A stretch of 52,912 nucleotides of DNA from Eubacterium sp. (GCA_022764165.1 JALERM010000023.1:1-52912), one strand, 5' to 3'. Counted from the stretch's first letter, positions 43,240 to 52,552 are shown. Notes: generated by a model not told the origin, from the letters alone. Program-made: numbers and translations.

Positions 43240-44706
43240 ATGACAAAAAAACGACAGGCGGGAATTTTAATGCCTGTGGCATCACTGCCATCAAACTTTG
43301 GAATCGGCGATTTCGGTCCTCAGGCATATGCGTTTGCGGATCTGATGGGCGAAATGGGATTTGGCGTATGGCAGATTTTGCCGCTGAATCCCCTGGGATA
43401 CGGGAATTCACCCTATCAGCCATATTCTTCCTATGCGGGAGATTCTATTTATATCAGTCTGGAAAAACTGGCAGAAGACGGGCTGATTACCAGTGAACTG
43501 AAAGAATTTCGAAAAGAAAGCACAAACATTGATTATGAAGAGGTGCGCCAGTTTAAAGAACCTTATCTGCGGGAGGCATATGCACATTTTGAACTGGATG
43601 ACACTTATGAGGAATTTGCATCCCAGGATTGGGTGTATCAGTATGCAGTTTTCTATATGCTGAAAAGCAAGAATGAAAGAAAGTGCTGGCTTGACTGGAA
43701 AGAAGAGGATAAGCTCTGGATGACGGGAGACAAGCGGCCGTTTACTGCGGAGGAAGAAGAGGAAATTCTGTATCAGATCTTTCTCCAGTATATGTTCTAC
43801 TGTCAGTGGATGGAATTGAAAGCGTATGTGAATGAACAGGGAATCCGCATTATGGGCGACCTTCCGTTCTACGTGGGCATTGACTCTCTTGACGTATGGG
43901 CAAACAGCAAATGTTTCCTGCTGGATGAGAATTTCCGTCCTACTTATATTGCAGGGGTTCCGCCAGATTATTTCAGTCCTACCGGACAGCGCTGGGGCAA
44001 TCCCATCTATGACTGGGATTATCTGAAAGAAACAGATTATGCATTCTGGATGGAACGTATTGGTTATAACAGTAAATTATTTGATATTGTCCGAATCGAT
44101 CATTTCCGGGCATTTGATACGTTCTGGAAGATTCCATCATCCTGTCCAACTGCTATGGAGGGAGAATGGATAGAAGCTCCGGGTTATGAGGTGTTTGATC
44201 ATCTTCTGAAGCAGTATCCGGATATTGAGATCGTTATTGAAGATCTGGGTGATCTGCGTCCGCAGGTTATGGAGCTGAGAGATCATTTTGGATTTAAAGG
44301 AATGAAGGTTTACCAGTTCTCTCTTGATCCGAATGAAAAAAATAATGATTTCCCGGACAGAGAAAATATGATCCTTTACACAGGAACCCATGATAATCAG
44401 ACAATATGTGGCTGGTATGAGAGCAAACCTGAGGAAGTAAAAAATGAAGTGGATGCTTTATTTGCTGAGAAAAACTGTATGGACGAAAAGCTGGGACATC
44501 GATTTGTACATGCAGTACTGCAGAGCATTGCAGAGCTTTCTGTTGTTACAGCACAGGATATCCTGAATCTGGGAGATGAGGCAAGAATCAACCAGCCGGG
44601 AACTCTGGGAAGTCCAAACTGGGAGTGGCGGATTGCCAGCCTGGATGCTCTGACAGAGGAGAAACAACATATCAGACAACTTATAGAAGAGACAGAGAGA
44701 ATTTAA
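43240..44706 (+). CDS. malQ: 4-Alpha-glucanotransferase (amylomaltase)
   Basis: A 488-residue GH77 enzyme that transfers alpha-1,4-glucan chains in maltodextrin and glycogen metabolism. It begins with the family start AGILMPVASLPSNFGIGDFGPQAYAFADLMGEMGFGVWQILPLNPLGYGNSPYQPYSSYAGD. Acceptor and catalytic parts are IMGDLPFYVGIDSLDVWAN, DIVRIDHFRAFDTFW (nucleophile Asp), VIEDLGDLRP (acid Glu) and LYTGTHDNQTICGWY (third acid). ATG 43240 follows AAAGGAG and is preferred to an earlier in-frame ATG. With glgB 10 kb upstream it points to active glycogen or starch use. Confidence 0.97.
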   Translation: MTKKRQAGILMPVASLPSNFGIGDFGPQAYAFADLMGEMGFGVWQILPLNPLGYGNSPYQPYSSYAGDSIYISLEKLAEDGLITSELKEFRKESTNIDYEEVRQFKEPYLREAYAHFELDDTYEEFASQDWVYQYAVFYMLKSKNERKCWLDWKEEDKLWMTGDKRPFTAEEEEEILYQIFLQYMFYCQWMELKAYVNEQGIRIMGDLPFYVGIDSLDVWANSKCFLLDENFRPTYIAGVPPDYFSPTGQRWGNPIYDWDYLKETDYAFWMERIGYNSKLFDIVRIDHFRAFDTFWKIPSSCPTAMEGEWIEAPGYEVFDHLLKQYPDIEIVIEDLGDLRPQVMELRDHFGFKGMKVYQFSLDPNEKNNDFPDRENMILYTGTHDNQTICGWYESKPEEVKNEVDALFAEKNCMDEKLGHRFVHAVLQSIAELSVVTAQDILNLGDEARINQPGTLGSPNWEWRIASLDALTEEKQHIRQLIEETERI

Positions 44707-44712
44707 ATATTT

Positions 44713-44748
44713 GGGACAGTTTTCACAGCAATGGAACTGTCCCTTTTT
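44713..44748 (+). terminator. Terminator after malQ
   Basis: GGGACAGTT (44713-44721) and AACTGTCCC (44735-44743) with a 13-base loop, followed by TTTTT. Confidence 0.85.
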
Positions 44749-44840
44749 GTAATTCTTTCCAAAATCTTATATTTTTTATAAGAAGTCGTTTTTTGCTGGA
44801 ATTCATACGTGATTTGTAGTATGCTATTAAGTAACGGTGA

Positions 44841-44972
44841 TTCGATGGAATTGTTCACTCCGTAACCAATGCAAAAGAAAAATCTGATTCTGCAAAGGAT
44901 CGAAAATGGATCCAGATTATATGGGAAGGCCGGGAAGGCTGGGTATATGGAGATTATCTTGAAAAAAGATAA
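44841..44972 (+). pseudogene. Remnant of a bacterial SH3-domain protein
   Basis: The 300-base gap between malQ and the next gene holds a 43-codon stretch with no start codon that ends RKWIQIIWEGREGWVYGDYL and then EKR-stop. This is the typical end of an SH3_3 domain (W-x-x-I/V ... G-x-x-G-W-V-x-x-D-Y-L). The first half of the domain and the rest of the protein are missing. It probably derives from a wall-associated protein lost by deletion. Apart from this remnant, the gap holds only the malQ terminator and AT-rich sequence with no clear promoter. Confidence 0.45.
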
Positions 44973-45048
44973 GCCTGCGGTATATTTGAATGATCGTAAT
45001 TGTGGGTTCTGAACAGTTACGAAGTGTCCAGGAAAGGAGCATACAGTT

Positions 45049-45930
45049 ATGAAAAGCTATGTATTATCAAATGATGTGATTCGTATTGAAGTAAGAGAAA
45101 AGAGTGCTGAATTGATTTCTTTGAAGAAAAAGGAAAATGATCAGGAGTATTTGTGGAATGCGGATCCGAAGTTCTGGGGATGGACTTCTCCGGTATTGTT
45201 CCCAATCGTTGGGGCTGTAAAGAATGGAGAATATCATTATCAGGGAAAAACCTATCAGATGGCTCAGCATGGATTTGCCAGAAAGAGGGAATTTACTCTG
45301 GTCAGCCTGACGGATCATGAAATCTGGATGGGGCTGGACGAGGATGAAGATTCTCTGAAAGAATATCCGTTCCATTTCCGTCTGGAAATCGGATATCGTC
45401 TGGAAGGTGCGTCTGTTGAGGTGATGTGGAAGGTAATGAATAAGGAAGATGGCCCCATGTATTTCTCTATCGGAGGTCATCCGGCATTGCTCTGCCCTCC
45501 GGCAGGTGTTGAAAAACGTACCGACTGCTATCTGGGATTCGACACAGAAAAAGAAGTACTGCAGTATGTGATGGTAGAACCGGGGACAGGCAGAATCAAT
45601 GATAAAATGCACAGCCTGCAGCTGGATGAAGGGGTTCACAGAATCACCGAAGGAATGTTTGATTATGATGCTCTGATTTTTGAAAATTATCAGATACAGA
45701 GTGCCTATCTGGCAGGACCGGAAGGAAAGCCTTATATTTGTATGAAGACAAAATCACCTCTGATGGCATTCTGGTCACCGAAGGAAGAAGCTCCGTTTAT
45801 CTGCTTTGAACCATGGTTTGGAAGAGCGGATGGTGTGAATTTTAACGGAACACTGGAAGAAAGAGAATGGGGACAGAGTATCCCGGGCAAAGGAAATTTC
45901 GAAGCATCATATTCGATTGAAGTGATGTAA
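45049..45930 (+). CDS. Aldose 1-epimerase family protein (LacX/galactose mutarotase-like)
   Basis: A 293-residue beta-sandwich protein of the galactose mutarotase superfamily. Useful marks are LFPIVGAVKNGEYHYQGKTYQMAQHGFARKREF (substrate Arg and the HGF motif), YFSIGGHPALLCP (catalytic His in GGHPAL), and FICFEPWFGRADG with the putative general base Glu. It interconverts sugar anomers or hexose-6-phosphate anomers; the exact sugar is unknown. ATG 45049 follows GGAAAGGAGC. The next gene begins 5 bases after its stop. Confidence 0.88.
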   Translation: MKSYVLSNDVIRIEVREKSAELISLKKKENDQEYLWNADPKFWGWTSPVLFPIVGAVKNGEYHYQGKTYQMAQHGFARKREFTLVSLTDHEIWMGLDEDEDSLKEYPFHFRLEIGYRLEGASVEVMWKVMNKEDGPMYFSIGGHPALLCPPAGVEKRTDCYLGFDTEKEVLQYVMVEPGTGRINDKMHSLQLDEGVHRITEGMFDYDALIFENYQIQSAYLAGPEGKPYICMKTKSPLMAFWSPKEEAPFICFEPWFGRADGVNFNGTLEEREWGQSIPGKGNFEASYSIEVM

Positions 45931-45935
45931 GAGAA

Positions 45936-47015
45936 ATGGGGCGAAATACAGTGAGTAAGAAACAAATGACGAAAAAACAGCTGAAGAGGAGGAAACAGAG
46001 AAATCGCAGGATTCTTTTATTTGTTCTGGGATTTCTGATTATCGGACTTCTCTGGTTTGGTGTGCTGCTCATGGCAGACCGATGGAACAATAAAAAAGAA
46101 AAATCCACACAGGATCCGGCACCGCAGGAAAATGTAGCTCAGGAGGATGCTTCCGGCGGAGAAGATGTCGATACACAGACATCTGAACCAACGCCCACAG
46201 AAGAACCGGAGGTACTTCCCACGGTGGATTTAAATGCGATAAACAGCAAGTCGGCCATTTTACTGAGGCTTTCTGATATGTCTGTGATTGCGGAAAAAGA
46301 TGCGGATACACGGATTTACCCGGCGTCCATGACGAAAATCATGACTGCAGTGGTGGGACTGGAAAATCTGTCAGATTTGAATCAGCTGATTCCTGTTGAC
46401 CGCGACACCTATGACCGGCTGTATTTAGAAGGTGCTTCTCTGGCGGGATTTACTCCGGGAGAACAGGTAAAAGCGATTGACATGCTGTACGGCGTGATGC
46501 TTCCCTCTGGCGCAGAGTGCTGTGTGGGTCTTGCAGAATTCCTGTTTGGTTCAGAGGCGGCATTTGTAGAGAAGATGAATGAAAAGGCACAGTCCCTTGG
46601 CATGACCAACACACATTTTGTAACCTCTACAGGACTCCATGATACGGAACATTATACAACAGTCCGTGACCTGAGCCTCCTGCTTCAATATGCACTGACG
46701 AATGAAACGTTCCGTACAATATACTGTGCCCATGAATATACCACAAGCCCTACCACATCCAATCCATCGGGACTGCATTTCCTCAGCACCATGTTCAAGA
46801 AAATGAATACCAGCGAGGTGAATGGCGGTCAGATTGAAGGCGGTAAGACCGGATATACGAATGAGGCGGGGCAGTGCCTGGCCAGTCTTGCCAAAATACA
46901 CGATACAGAGTATATCCTTGTCACGGCAGGAGCACCGGGCAGTCCTTCCACAGAACCGTATCATATTCTGGATGCTCAGAATGTTTACAACCAGCTGGGA
47001 AGCACAACACCCTGA
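45936..47015 (+). CDS. D-alanyl-D-alanine carboxypeptidase-like S11 serine peptidase
   Basis: A 359-residue membrane-anchored penicillin-binding-type protein. A very basic N-terminus (about 1-24) precedes one span (about 26-46), then an acidic, proline/threonine-rich linker (about 50-92) and the S11 domain. Nucleophile Ser131 and Lys134 form SMTK; the third motif is GGKTG (Lys304). The second motif, usually S-x-N, reads SGA (191-193), so the normal Asn is replaced by Ala, which may alter activity. The start is uncertain: ATG 45936 has a poor ribosome site, and GTG 45951 or ATG 45966 are alternatives. It lies 5 bases after the epimerase gene. Confidence 0.88.
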   Translation: MGRNTVSKKQMTKKQLKRRKQRNRRILLFVLGFLIIGLLWFGVLLMADRWNNKKEKSTQDPAPQENVAQEDASGGEDVDTQTSEPTPTEEPEVLPTVDLNAINSKSAILLRLSDMSVIAEKDADTRIYPASMTKIMTAVVGLENLSDLNQLIPVDRDTYDRLYLEGASLAGFTPGEQVKAIDMLYGVMLPSGAECCVGLAEFLFGSEAAFVEKMNEKAQSLGMTNTHFVTSTGLHDTEHYTTVRDLSLLLQYALTNETFRTIYCAHEYTTSPTTSNPSGLHFLSTMFKKMNTSEVNGGQIEGGKTGYTNEAGQCLASLAKIHDTEYILVTAGAPGSPSTEPYHILDAQNVYNQLGSTTP

Positions 47016-47122
47016 TAAGTTTAAGAGAAACGTAAGAAAAAGAGAAGAAAAATCTTAAACCACATATGGTAAGATACCTACAACAGAAAAGAACTATATT
47101 ATACTAACAAGTTCGAATAGAT

Positions 47123-47167
47123 AAGAGGCACCAGATCCCGTCGACAGGAAGGTGCTTCTTTTTTCTT
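47123..47167 (+). terminator. Terminator after the S11 peptidase gene
   Basis: AAGAGGCACC and GGTGCTTCTT, with one G-U pair, around AGATCCCGTCGACAGGAA, then a long T-rich run TTTTTTCTTTT. It ends the epimerase-peptidase transcript or a short RNA starting near TATACT 47100-47105. Confidence 0.75.
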
Positions 47168-47190
47168 TTGAATGAAATGTAAAACGAAAA

Positions 47191-47219
47191 AACGGCTGAG
47201 TCAGACTCAGCCGTTACAT
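47191..47219. terminator. Bidirectional terminator downstream of rpmB
   Basis: AACGGCTGAG (47191-47200) and CTCAGCCGTT (47206-47215), a 10-base-pair perfect stem, with T-runs on both sides in the appropriate strands. It ends rpmB on the minus strand, 39 bases after its stop. Confidence 0.85.
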
Positions 47220-47253
47220 TTTTTTCTAAAACCAACGTTAAGGGATGCATAAA

Positions 47254-47439
47254 TTATGCTCTTTCAACTTTACCGGATCTCAGGCAAGAAGTACAAACGT
47301 ACATTTTCTTTGCTCCGCCGTTAACTTTAACCTTTACAGATTTAACGTTAGATTTCCACATTTTATTGGTTCTTCTATGTGAATGGCTCACATTGTTTCC
47401 GAAATGAGCACCTTTTTCACAGATCGCGCACTTTGCCAT
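47254..47439 (-). CDS. rpmB: 50S ribosomal protein L28
   Basis: A 61-residue ribosomal protein with MAKCAICEKGAHFGNNVSHSHRRTNKMWKSNV at the start. It is the zinc-binding form: Cys4, Cys7, Cys49 and Cys52 make two C-x-x-C pairs. It is divergent from yloU, an arrangement (rpmB / yloU-yloV-recG) known from Bacillus and many Clostridia. The minus-strand ribosome site is AAGGAGG, 9 bases before the ATG. Confidence 0.97.
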   Translation of the reverse strand: MAKCAICEKGAHFGNNVSHSHRRTNKMWKSNVKSVKVKVNGGAKKMYVCTSCLRSGKVERA

Positions 47440-47484
47440 GACAGCACCTCCTTAACAAATAAATTTCGATTTGCAACACTAGCT

Positions 47485-47513
47485 ATTTTAACAGATGAAT
47501 AATCTTTTTGCAA
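47485..47513 (-). promoter_or_regulatory. Promoter of rpmB
   Basis: On the minus strand TTGCAA (47508-47513), 17 bases, TAAAAT (47485-47490). Confidence 0.65.
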
Positions 47514-47564
47514 GTAAAATTATAAAATTTTCAAATTATTATTTCTTTTTCTTCAAAAACAGGT

Positions 47565-47570
47565 TATAAT
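47565..47570 (+). promoter_or_regulatory. -10 box of yloU-yloV
   Basis: Consensus TATAAT at 47565-47570 with only a weak TTTCTT (47542-47547) as -35 at 17 bases; divergent from the rpmB promoter. Confidence 0.45.
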
Positions 47571-47637
47571 ACATACAGTATATGATGCCGGCTCCCCAAA
47601 ATATGTGCAGGTATCATGGAAGATTGGAGGTAGACCT

Positions 47638-47994
47638 ATGAAAGGGCGTATGAATACAGGATTGGGAGAAGTTACCATCAATACAGATGTGATCGCCACA
47701 TATGCGGGAAGTGTCGCAGTTGAGTGTTTTGGTATTGTTGGTATGGCTGCTGTCAACATGAAAGATGGGTTGGTAAAACTTTTGAAGAAGGACAGCCTGA
47801 AACACGGAATTAATGTAGAATTGAATGACAACAAGATTTCTCTGGATTTCCATGTGATTGTTGCATATGGAGTAAGTATCCGTGCGGTTTCTGATAATTT
47901 GATTGCTAATGTGAAGTATAAGGTAGAAGCTTTTACCGGTATTGAAGTAGAGAGTATCAATATTATGGTAGAAGGTGTCCGTGTGATAGATTAA
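47638..47994 (+). CDS. yloU: Asp23/Gls24 family protein (YloU-like)
   Basis: A 118-residue protein with the family pattern GEVTINTDVIATYAGSVAVECFGIVGMAA (about 7-35) and VIVAYGVSIRAVSDNLIANVKYKVEAFTGIEVESINIMVEGVRV at the end. Members are cell-envelope-stress related or membrane-associated; their exact role is unknown. ATG 47638 follows TTGGAGG; the frame is open 11 codons further upstream. It is directly followed by the yloV/fakA-type gene, the classical arrangement. Confidence 0.92.
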   Translation: MKGRMNTGLGEVTINTDVIATYAGSVAVECFGIVGMAAVNMKDGLVKLLKKDSLKHGINVELNDNKISLDFHVIVAYGVSIRAVSDNLIANVKYKVEAFTGIEVESINIMVEGVRVID

Positions 47995-48017
47995 TGAAGG
48001 AGGAGCTTTAGAAAGCT

Positions 48018-49673
48018 ATGAATACAATAGATGCCAAACTTCTTGCCAAAATGTTTCTGGCAGGAGCAAAGAATCTGGAAGTAAAAAAAGAATGGATCAA
48101 TGAGCTGAATGTGTTTCCGGTGCCTGACGGTGATACAGGAACGAATATGACGCTTACCATTATGTCTGCGGTTAAGGAAGTAAATGGAATCACAGAGCTT
48201 ACGATGGAAAATCTGGCGAAAGCTATTTCTTCCGGTTCTCTTCGCGGTGCCAGAGGAAATTCAGGTGTTATCCTTTCTCAGCTTTTGAGAGGTTTTACTA
48301 AGGGAATCAAAGAACACAAGACACTGGATGCTGTTACGATCGCAAGAGCTATTGATAAAGGTGTTGAGACAGCCTATAAAGCAGTTATGAAGCCGAAAGA
48401 AGGTACGATTCTGACCGTAGCCAGAGGTGTTGCTGATAAGGCACTGGAACTGGCTGATGAAGCACAGGATCTGCAGCCGTTCTTTGAAGATATCCTGGCA
48501 GAAGGAAAACGGGTTCTTGAGAAGACTCCGGATATGCTGCCGGTTCTGAAGGAAGCAGGTGTTGTGGATTCCGGCGGACAGGGTCTTATCGTTGTTCTTG
48601 AGGGTGCGTTTGATGCGTTCATGGGCAAGGAAATTGATCTTTCCTTTGATGCAGGAGAAAGTGCCAAGGTTGTGAAGATTTCTCCGCAGGCTGAAGCTGA
48701 CATCAAGTTTGGTTATTGTACAGAGTTTATTATCGTGCTGAACAAAGAGTTTTCTGATGATGATGAGGTGGATTTCAAGAAGTATCTGAGTTCTCTGGGT
48801 GATTCTATTGTGTGTGTGGCAGATGATGAGGTTGTTAAGATTCATGTACATACCAATGATCCGGGTCTTGCGATTCAGCGGGCTCTGACCTATGGTTCCC
48901 TGTCCAGAATCAAGATTGACAACATGCGTGAAGAGCATCAGGAGAAACTGATCAAAGATGCAGAAAAAGTAGCCGCACAGCAGGCCGAGGAAGCTGCAAA
49001 GAAGGAACCGAAGAAGGAAGTTGGATTCATTTCCGTATCTATCGGAGAAGGATTTGGCGATATTTTCCGTGATCTCGGTGTTGACTATCTGATTGAAGGC
49101 GGTCAGACCATGAATCCAAGTACGGAGGATATGCTGAATGCCATTGAAAAAGTGAATGCGGAAAATATTTTCATATTCCCGAATAATAAAAACATTATTC
49201 TGGCTGCCAACCAGGCACAGGCATTGACAAAAGATAAAAACATTATTGTGATTCCTACAAAGACGGTTCCGCAGGGAATTACTGCTATTATCAACTTTGT
49301 ACCGGAAAAATCGGTAGAAGATAATGAAGCAGCCATGATTGAGGAAATTAAACGGGTAAAGACCGGTCAGATTACGTATGCGGTTCGTGATACCCATATT
49401 GATGATAAAGAGATCCATCAGGGTGATATCATGGGCATCGGTGATCATGGAATGCTGGCAGTGGGTCAGAATGTGGCTGAAGTAGCAAAAGAAACTGCTG
49501 CGGCTATGGTAGACGAAGATACAGAACTGATCAGCATTTATTATGGCGAGGACTTTTCTGAAGAGGAAGCAGAGGAACTCGGTGCACAGTTAGAGGAAAT
49601 GTATGATTACTGTGATGTGGAAGTAAATTATGGCGGTCAGCCGATTTACTACTGTATCGTTTCTGTTGAATAA
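48018..49673 (+). CDS. DAK2/DegV-associated kinase (YloV/FakA-like)
   Basis: A 551-residue protein. The N-terminal DAK phosphatase/kinase domain has NVFPVPDGDTGTNM (31-44) with the ATP/Mg aspartates and AISSGSLRGARGNSGVILSQLLRGF. The C-terminal half has the DhaK-like and regulatory domains (VHTNDPGLAIQRALTYGSLSRIKIDNM; PNNKNIILAANQA). FakA homologues phosphorylate fatty acids held by DegV-like FakB proteins for phospholipid synthesis. FakB is not in this window. yloU precedes it and recG follows after a terminator. Confidence 0.93.
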   Translation: MNTIDAKLLAKMFLAGAKNLEVKKEWINELNVFPVPDGDTGTNMTLTIMSAVKEVNGITELTMENLAKAISSGSLRGARGNSGVILSQLLRGFTKGIKEHKTLDAVTIARAIDKGVETAYKAVMKPKEGTILTVARGVADKALELADEAQDLQPFFEDILAEGKRVLEKTPDMLPVLKEAGVVDSGGQGLIVVLEGAFDAFMGKEIDLSFDAGESAKVVKISPQAEADIKFGYCTEFIIVLNKEFSDDDEVDFKKYLSSLGDSIVCVADDEVVKIHVHTNDPGLAIQRALTYGSLSRIKIDNMREEHQEKLIKDAEKVAAQQAEEAAKKEPKKEVGFISVSIGEGFGDIFRDLGVDYLIEGGQTMNPSTEDMLNAIEKVNAENIFIFPNNKNIILAANQAQALTKDKNIIVIPTKTVPQGITAIINFVPEKSVEDNEAAMIEEIKRVKTGQITYAVRDTHIDDKEIHQGDIMGIGDHGMLAVGQNVAEVAKETAAAMVDEDTELISIYYGEDFSEEEAEELGAQLEEMYDYCDVEVNYGGQPIYYCIVSVE

Positions 49674-49701
49674 ATAGTACTGCCGCAGGCAGTATGAGGG
49701 G

Positions 49702-49738
49702 GGTGCTGTGAAGCTTTTGAGCTTTTCAGCACCTTTTT
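49702..49738 (+). terminator. Terminator between yloV and recG
   Basis: GGTGCTG (49702-49708) / CAGCACC (49727-49733), with an inner AAGCT/AGCTT pair, followed by TTTTT. A smaller ACTGCC/GGCAGT palindrome precedes it. Confidence 0.8.
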
Positions 49739-49768
49739 GTACCGAAACGTATGGAATAAGGAGGAGGA

Positions 49769-51832
49769 ATGAAAGAAACAGAATCCATCCGCTCATTAAA
49801 AGGAGTGGGAGAGAAAACGGAAGCACTGTTCCACAAACTGGGGATATACAGTGTGGGAGATCTTCTGCATGCGTATCCGCGTGATTATGATATTTTCAGG
49901 AGACCCGTGTCTCTGGCAGAGGCAAAGGATCAGGAAAAAATAGCTGTCGTGGGAACCGTAACAGGCAATATTGATATGAAAAAAGTACGGAATCTTACCG
50001 TGGTTTCTACGACGATCGCAGACCAGACCGGTCAGTGCAAAATCACCTGGTTTAACATGCCGTTTCTCCGAAGCACGCTGAGACGGGGCATGGTTATGGT
50101 GTTTCGCGGGAAAATCACCATAAAAAACGCCCGCTTTCAGATGGAACATCCGGAAATATATACTCCGGCGGCGTATGAAGAAAAATTGAACAGTATGCAG
50201 CCGATTTACAGCCTGACGGCAGGCATGACAAACAGTACATTGACGAAAATGGTCCGTGAGGTGCTGGAACATCTGGATTTGTCTTATGATTATCTTCCGG
50301 AGGAAATCCGTCTGAAAGACCATCTGGCGGAATATAATTTTGCGATTGAACAGATACATTTTCCAGGAAATCAGGAATGTTATCTGGAAGCGAGAAGAAG
50401 ATTGGCTTATGATGAATTTTTGCTGTTTATTCTTGCACTGCAGCAGATGAAAGACCGGAATCAGGCAGAGGAAAACCATTATCAGATGAAGGCTGTCTGG
50501 AAAACGGAGGAAGTGATAGAGAATCTTCCCTACCGTCTGACCCGGGCTCAGGAAAAAGTATGGTATGAGATTGAAGAGGATTTGAAGGGAAATACACTGA
50601 TGGCACGACTGGTGCAGGGAGATGTGGGATGTGGAAAGACGATTCTGGCATTTCTTGCTATGATCATGGCAGCAGAAAATGATTATCAGAGTGCTCTTAT
50701 GGTACCTACGGAGGTGTTGGCCCGCCAGCATTATGAATCTCTGACGAAGCTTCTGGAAGAAAATCAGCTGCTTGATGTGTATGCACCGGTCCTGCTGACC
50801 GGTTCCACAACGACAAAAGAGAAAAGGCTCATCTATGAGCAGATTGCCTCTGGAAAAACACGTATGATCGTGGGAACTCATGCATTGATCCAGGAAAAAG
50901 TGCAGTACGAAAATCTGGCTCTGGTTATTACGGATGAGCAGCATCGCTTTGGTGTAAGACAAAGGGAAACATTTTCATCTAAGGGAGTAAAACCGAATGT
51001 ACTGGTTATGAGTGCCACACCGATTCCCCGAACGCTCGGTATTATTCTCTATGGGGATCTTGATATTTCGATTGTGGATGAACTTCCTGCCCGGAGGCTT
51101 CCGATTAAGAATTGTGTGGTGGATACCAGTTATCGCCCGAAAGCTTACCGTTTTATCGAAAAGCAGGTAAGAGAAGGACATCAGGTTTATGTGATCTGCC
51201 CGATGGTGGAAGAAAGTGAGGGGCTTGAGGCTGAAAATGTTACGGATTATACCCAAAAGCTTCGGAAGGAACTGCCGCCGGATATTTGTGTGGAGATGCT
51301 TCATGGGCAGATGAACCCGAAGGAAAAAAATGCGATTATGGAAGCGTTCGCAGAAAATCGTATTCAGGTACTGGTCTCCACTACGGTGGTGGAGGTTGGG
51401 GTGAATGTACCCAATGCTACGGTCATGATGGTTGAGAATGCGGAACGTTTCGGTCTTGCTCAGCTTCATCAGCTGAGAGGCCGTGTAGGCCGGGGGGACA
51501 GCCAGTCTTATTGCATATTTATTCATGGAAAGGATCAGGCAGAGCATTCCCGGAGGCTGCAGATTCTGAATAAATCTAATGATGGATTTTATATTGCAGC
51601 AGAAGATTTGAAGCTCAGGGGTCCCGGGGATTTGTTCGGAGTGCGCCAGAGCGGTGTGTTGGAACTGGGAATTGCAGATATTTTCAGGGATGCAGATATT
51701 ATGAAGATGGCCAGTGAGACGGCAGGACAAATATTGGAACTGGATTTTGAACTGGCACTTCCTCAGCACAGAGGACTGAAAGAGCGGCTGGAGCAGTATT
51801 GCAGCAGACAGTTGGATGACATTGGATTGTAA
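49769..51832 (+). CDS. recG: ATP-dependent DNA helicase RecG
   Basis: A 687-residue junction helicase that regresses stalled forks. The N-terminal wedge/OB domain covers about 1-240 (LKGVGEKTEALFHKLGIYSVGDLLHAYPRDY). The motor has Walker A GDVGCGKT (Lys290), the DEQH box (Asp389) in VITDEQHRFGVRQRE, then VMSATPIPRTL and the C-terminal STTVVEVGVNVPNATVMMVENAERFGLAQLHQLRGRVGRG. The ATG follows GGAGGAGG. Together with yloU-yloV it fits the conserved Firmicutes order. Confidence 0.97.
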   Translation: MKETESIRSLKGVGEKTEALFHKLGIYSVGDLLHAYPRDYDIFRRPVSLAEAKDQEKIAVVGTVTGNIDMKKVRNLTVVSTTIADQTGQCKITWFNMPFLRSTLRRGMVMVFRGKITIKNARFQMEHPEIYTPAAYEEKLNSMQPIYSLTAGMTNSTLTKMVREVLEHLDLSYDYLPEEIRLKDHLAEYNFAIEQIHFPGNQECYLEARRRLAYDEFLLFILALQQMKDRNQAEENHYQMKAVWKTEEVIENLPYRLTRAQEKVWYEIEEDLKGNTLMARLVQGDVGCGKTILAFLAMIMAAENDYQSALMVPTEVLARQHYESLTKLLEENQLLDVYAPVLLTGSTTTKEKRLIYEQIASGKTRMIVGTHALIQEKVQYENLALVITDEQHRFGVRQRETFSSKGVKPNVLVMSATPIPRTLGIILYGDLDISIVDELPARRLPIKNCVVDTSYRPKAYRFIEKQVREGHQVYVICPMVEESEGLEAENVTDYTQKLRKELPPDICVEMLHGQMNPKEKNAIMEAFAENRIQVLVSTTVVEVGVNVPNATVMMVENAERFGLAQLHQLRGRVGRGDSQSYCIFIHGKDQAEHSRRLQILNKSNDGFYIAAEDLKLRGPGDLFGVRQSGVLELGIADIFRDADIMKMASETAGQILELDFELALPQHRGLKERLEQYCSRQLDDIGL

Positions 51833-51847
51833 AGGCGGTTGATAAGA

Positions 51848-52552
51848 ATGAGTGCAATTGTAACCATGCAGGATGTAACAAAAATCTATCATATGGGAGA
51901 AGTGGAAATCCGTGCGGCAGACGGGATTTCCTTTGAAATTGAAAAAGGTGAGTTTGCCGTGATTGTAGGCCCCAGCGGGGCAGGAAAAACGACGGTGTTG
52001 AATATTCTGGGCGGGATGGATACCTGTGACGGAGGAAAAGTGATTGTTGACGGGGAGGATATTTCCGGCTACAGAAACAGGAAGCTGACAACTTATCGGA
52101 GAAATGATATCGGTTTTGTCTTTCAGTTCTATAATCTGGTGCAGAATCTGACAGCACTGGAAAATGTGGAACTGGCCGCTCAGATCTGCAAAAATCCGTT
52201 GGATGCGGCTACGGTACTTAAGGAAGTAGGACTGGGAGACCGTATGCAGAACTTTCCGGCACAGCTGTCAGGAGGGGAGCAGCAGAGAGTGGCTATCGCC
52301 AGGGCTCTTGCCAAGAATCCCCGGCTTTTACTCTGTGATGAGCCAACGGGTGCTTTGGATTATCTGACAGGAAAGGCTATATTGAAGCTGCTGCAGGATA
52401 CTTGCAGAGAAAAGGGAATGACAGTGGTGGTTATTACCCACAATACTGCTATAACACCGATGGCAGACAGGGTGATTCAGATTAAGAATGGCCGGGTGCA
52501 GTCGATGACTGTAAATGAACATCCGGTGCCGGTTGAGACGATTGAGTGGTGA
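51848..52552 (+). CDS. ABC transporter ATP-binding protein (MacB/LolD/SalX type)
   Basis: A 234-residue ATPase subunit. Walker A is [10 protein letters not shown]-loop [12 protein letters not shown], signature [16 protein letters not shown], Walker [13 protein letters not shown], and the His switch is [10 protein letters not shown]. Such subunits work with an FtsX-like permease to export lipids, peptides or antibiotics, or to relay signals. ATG 51848 is about 9 bases after GGCGG; a TTG at 51839 would add three residues. The matching permease gene seems to start in TGATG overlap, but only ten codons of it remain before an IS element. Confidence 0.93.
   Translation: MSAIVTMQDVTKIYHMGEVEIRAADGISFEIEKGEFAVIVGPSGAGKTTVLNILGGMDTCDGGKVIVDGEDISGYRNRKLTTYRRNDIGFVFQFYNLVQNLTALENVELAAQICKNPLDAATVLKEVGLGDRMQNFPAQLSGGEQQRVAIARALAKNPRLLLCDEPTGALDYLTGKAILKLLQDTCREKGMTVVVITHNTAITPMADRVIQIKNGRVQSMTVNEHPVPVETIEW

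Noticed and set aside
47040-47165. Small RNA gene between the S11 peptidase and rpmB
   Set aside because: TATACT at 47100-47105 has no acceptable -35 partner, so the hairpin at 47123 is better read as the operon terminator.
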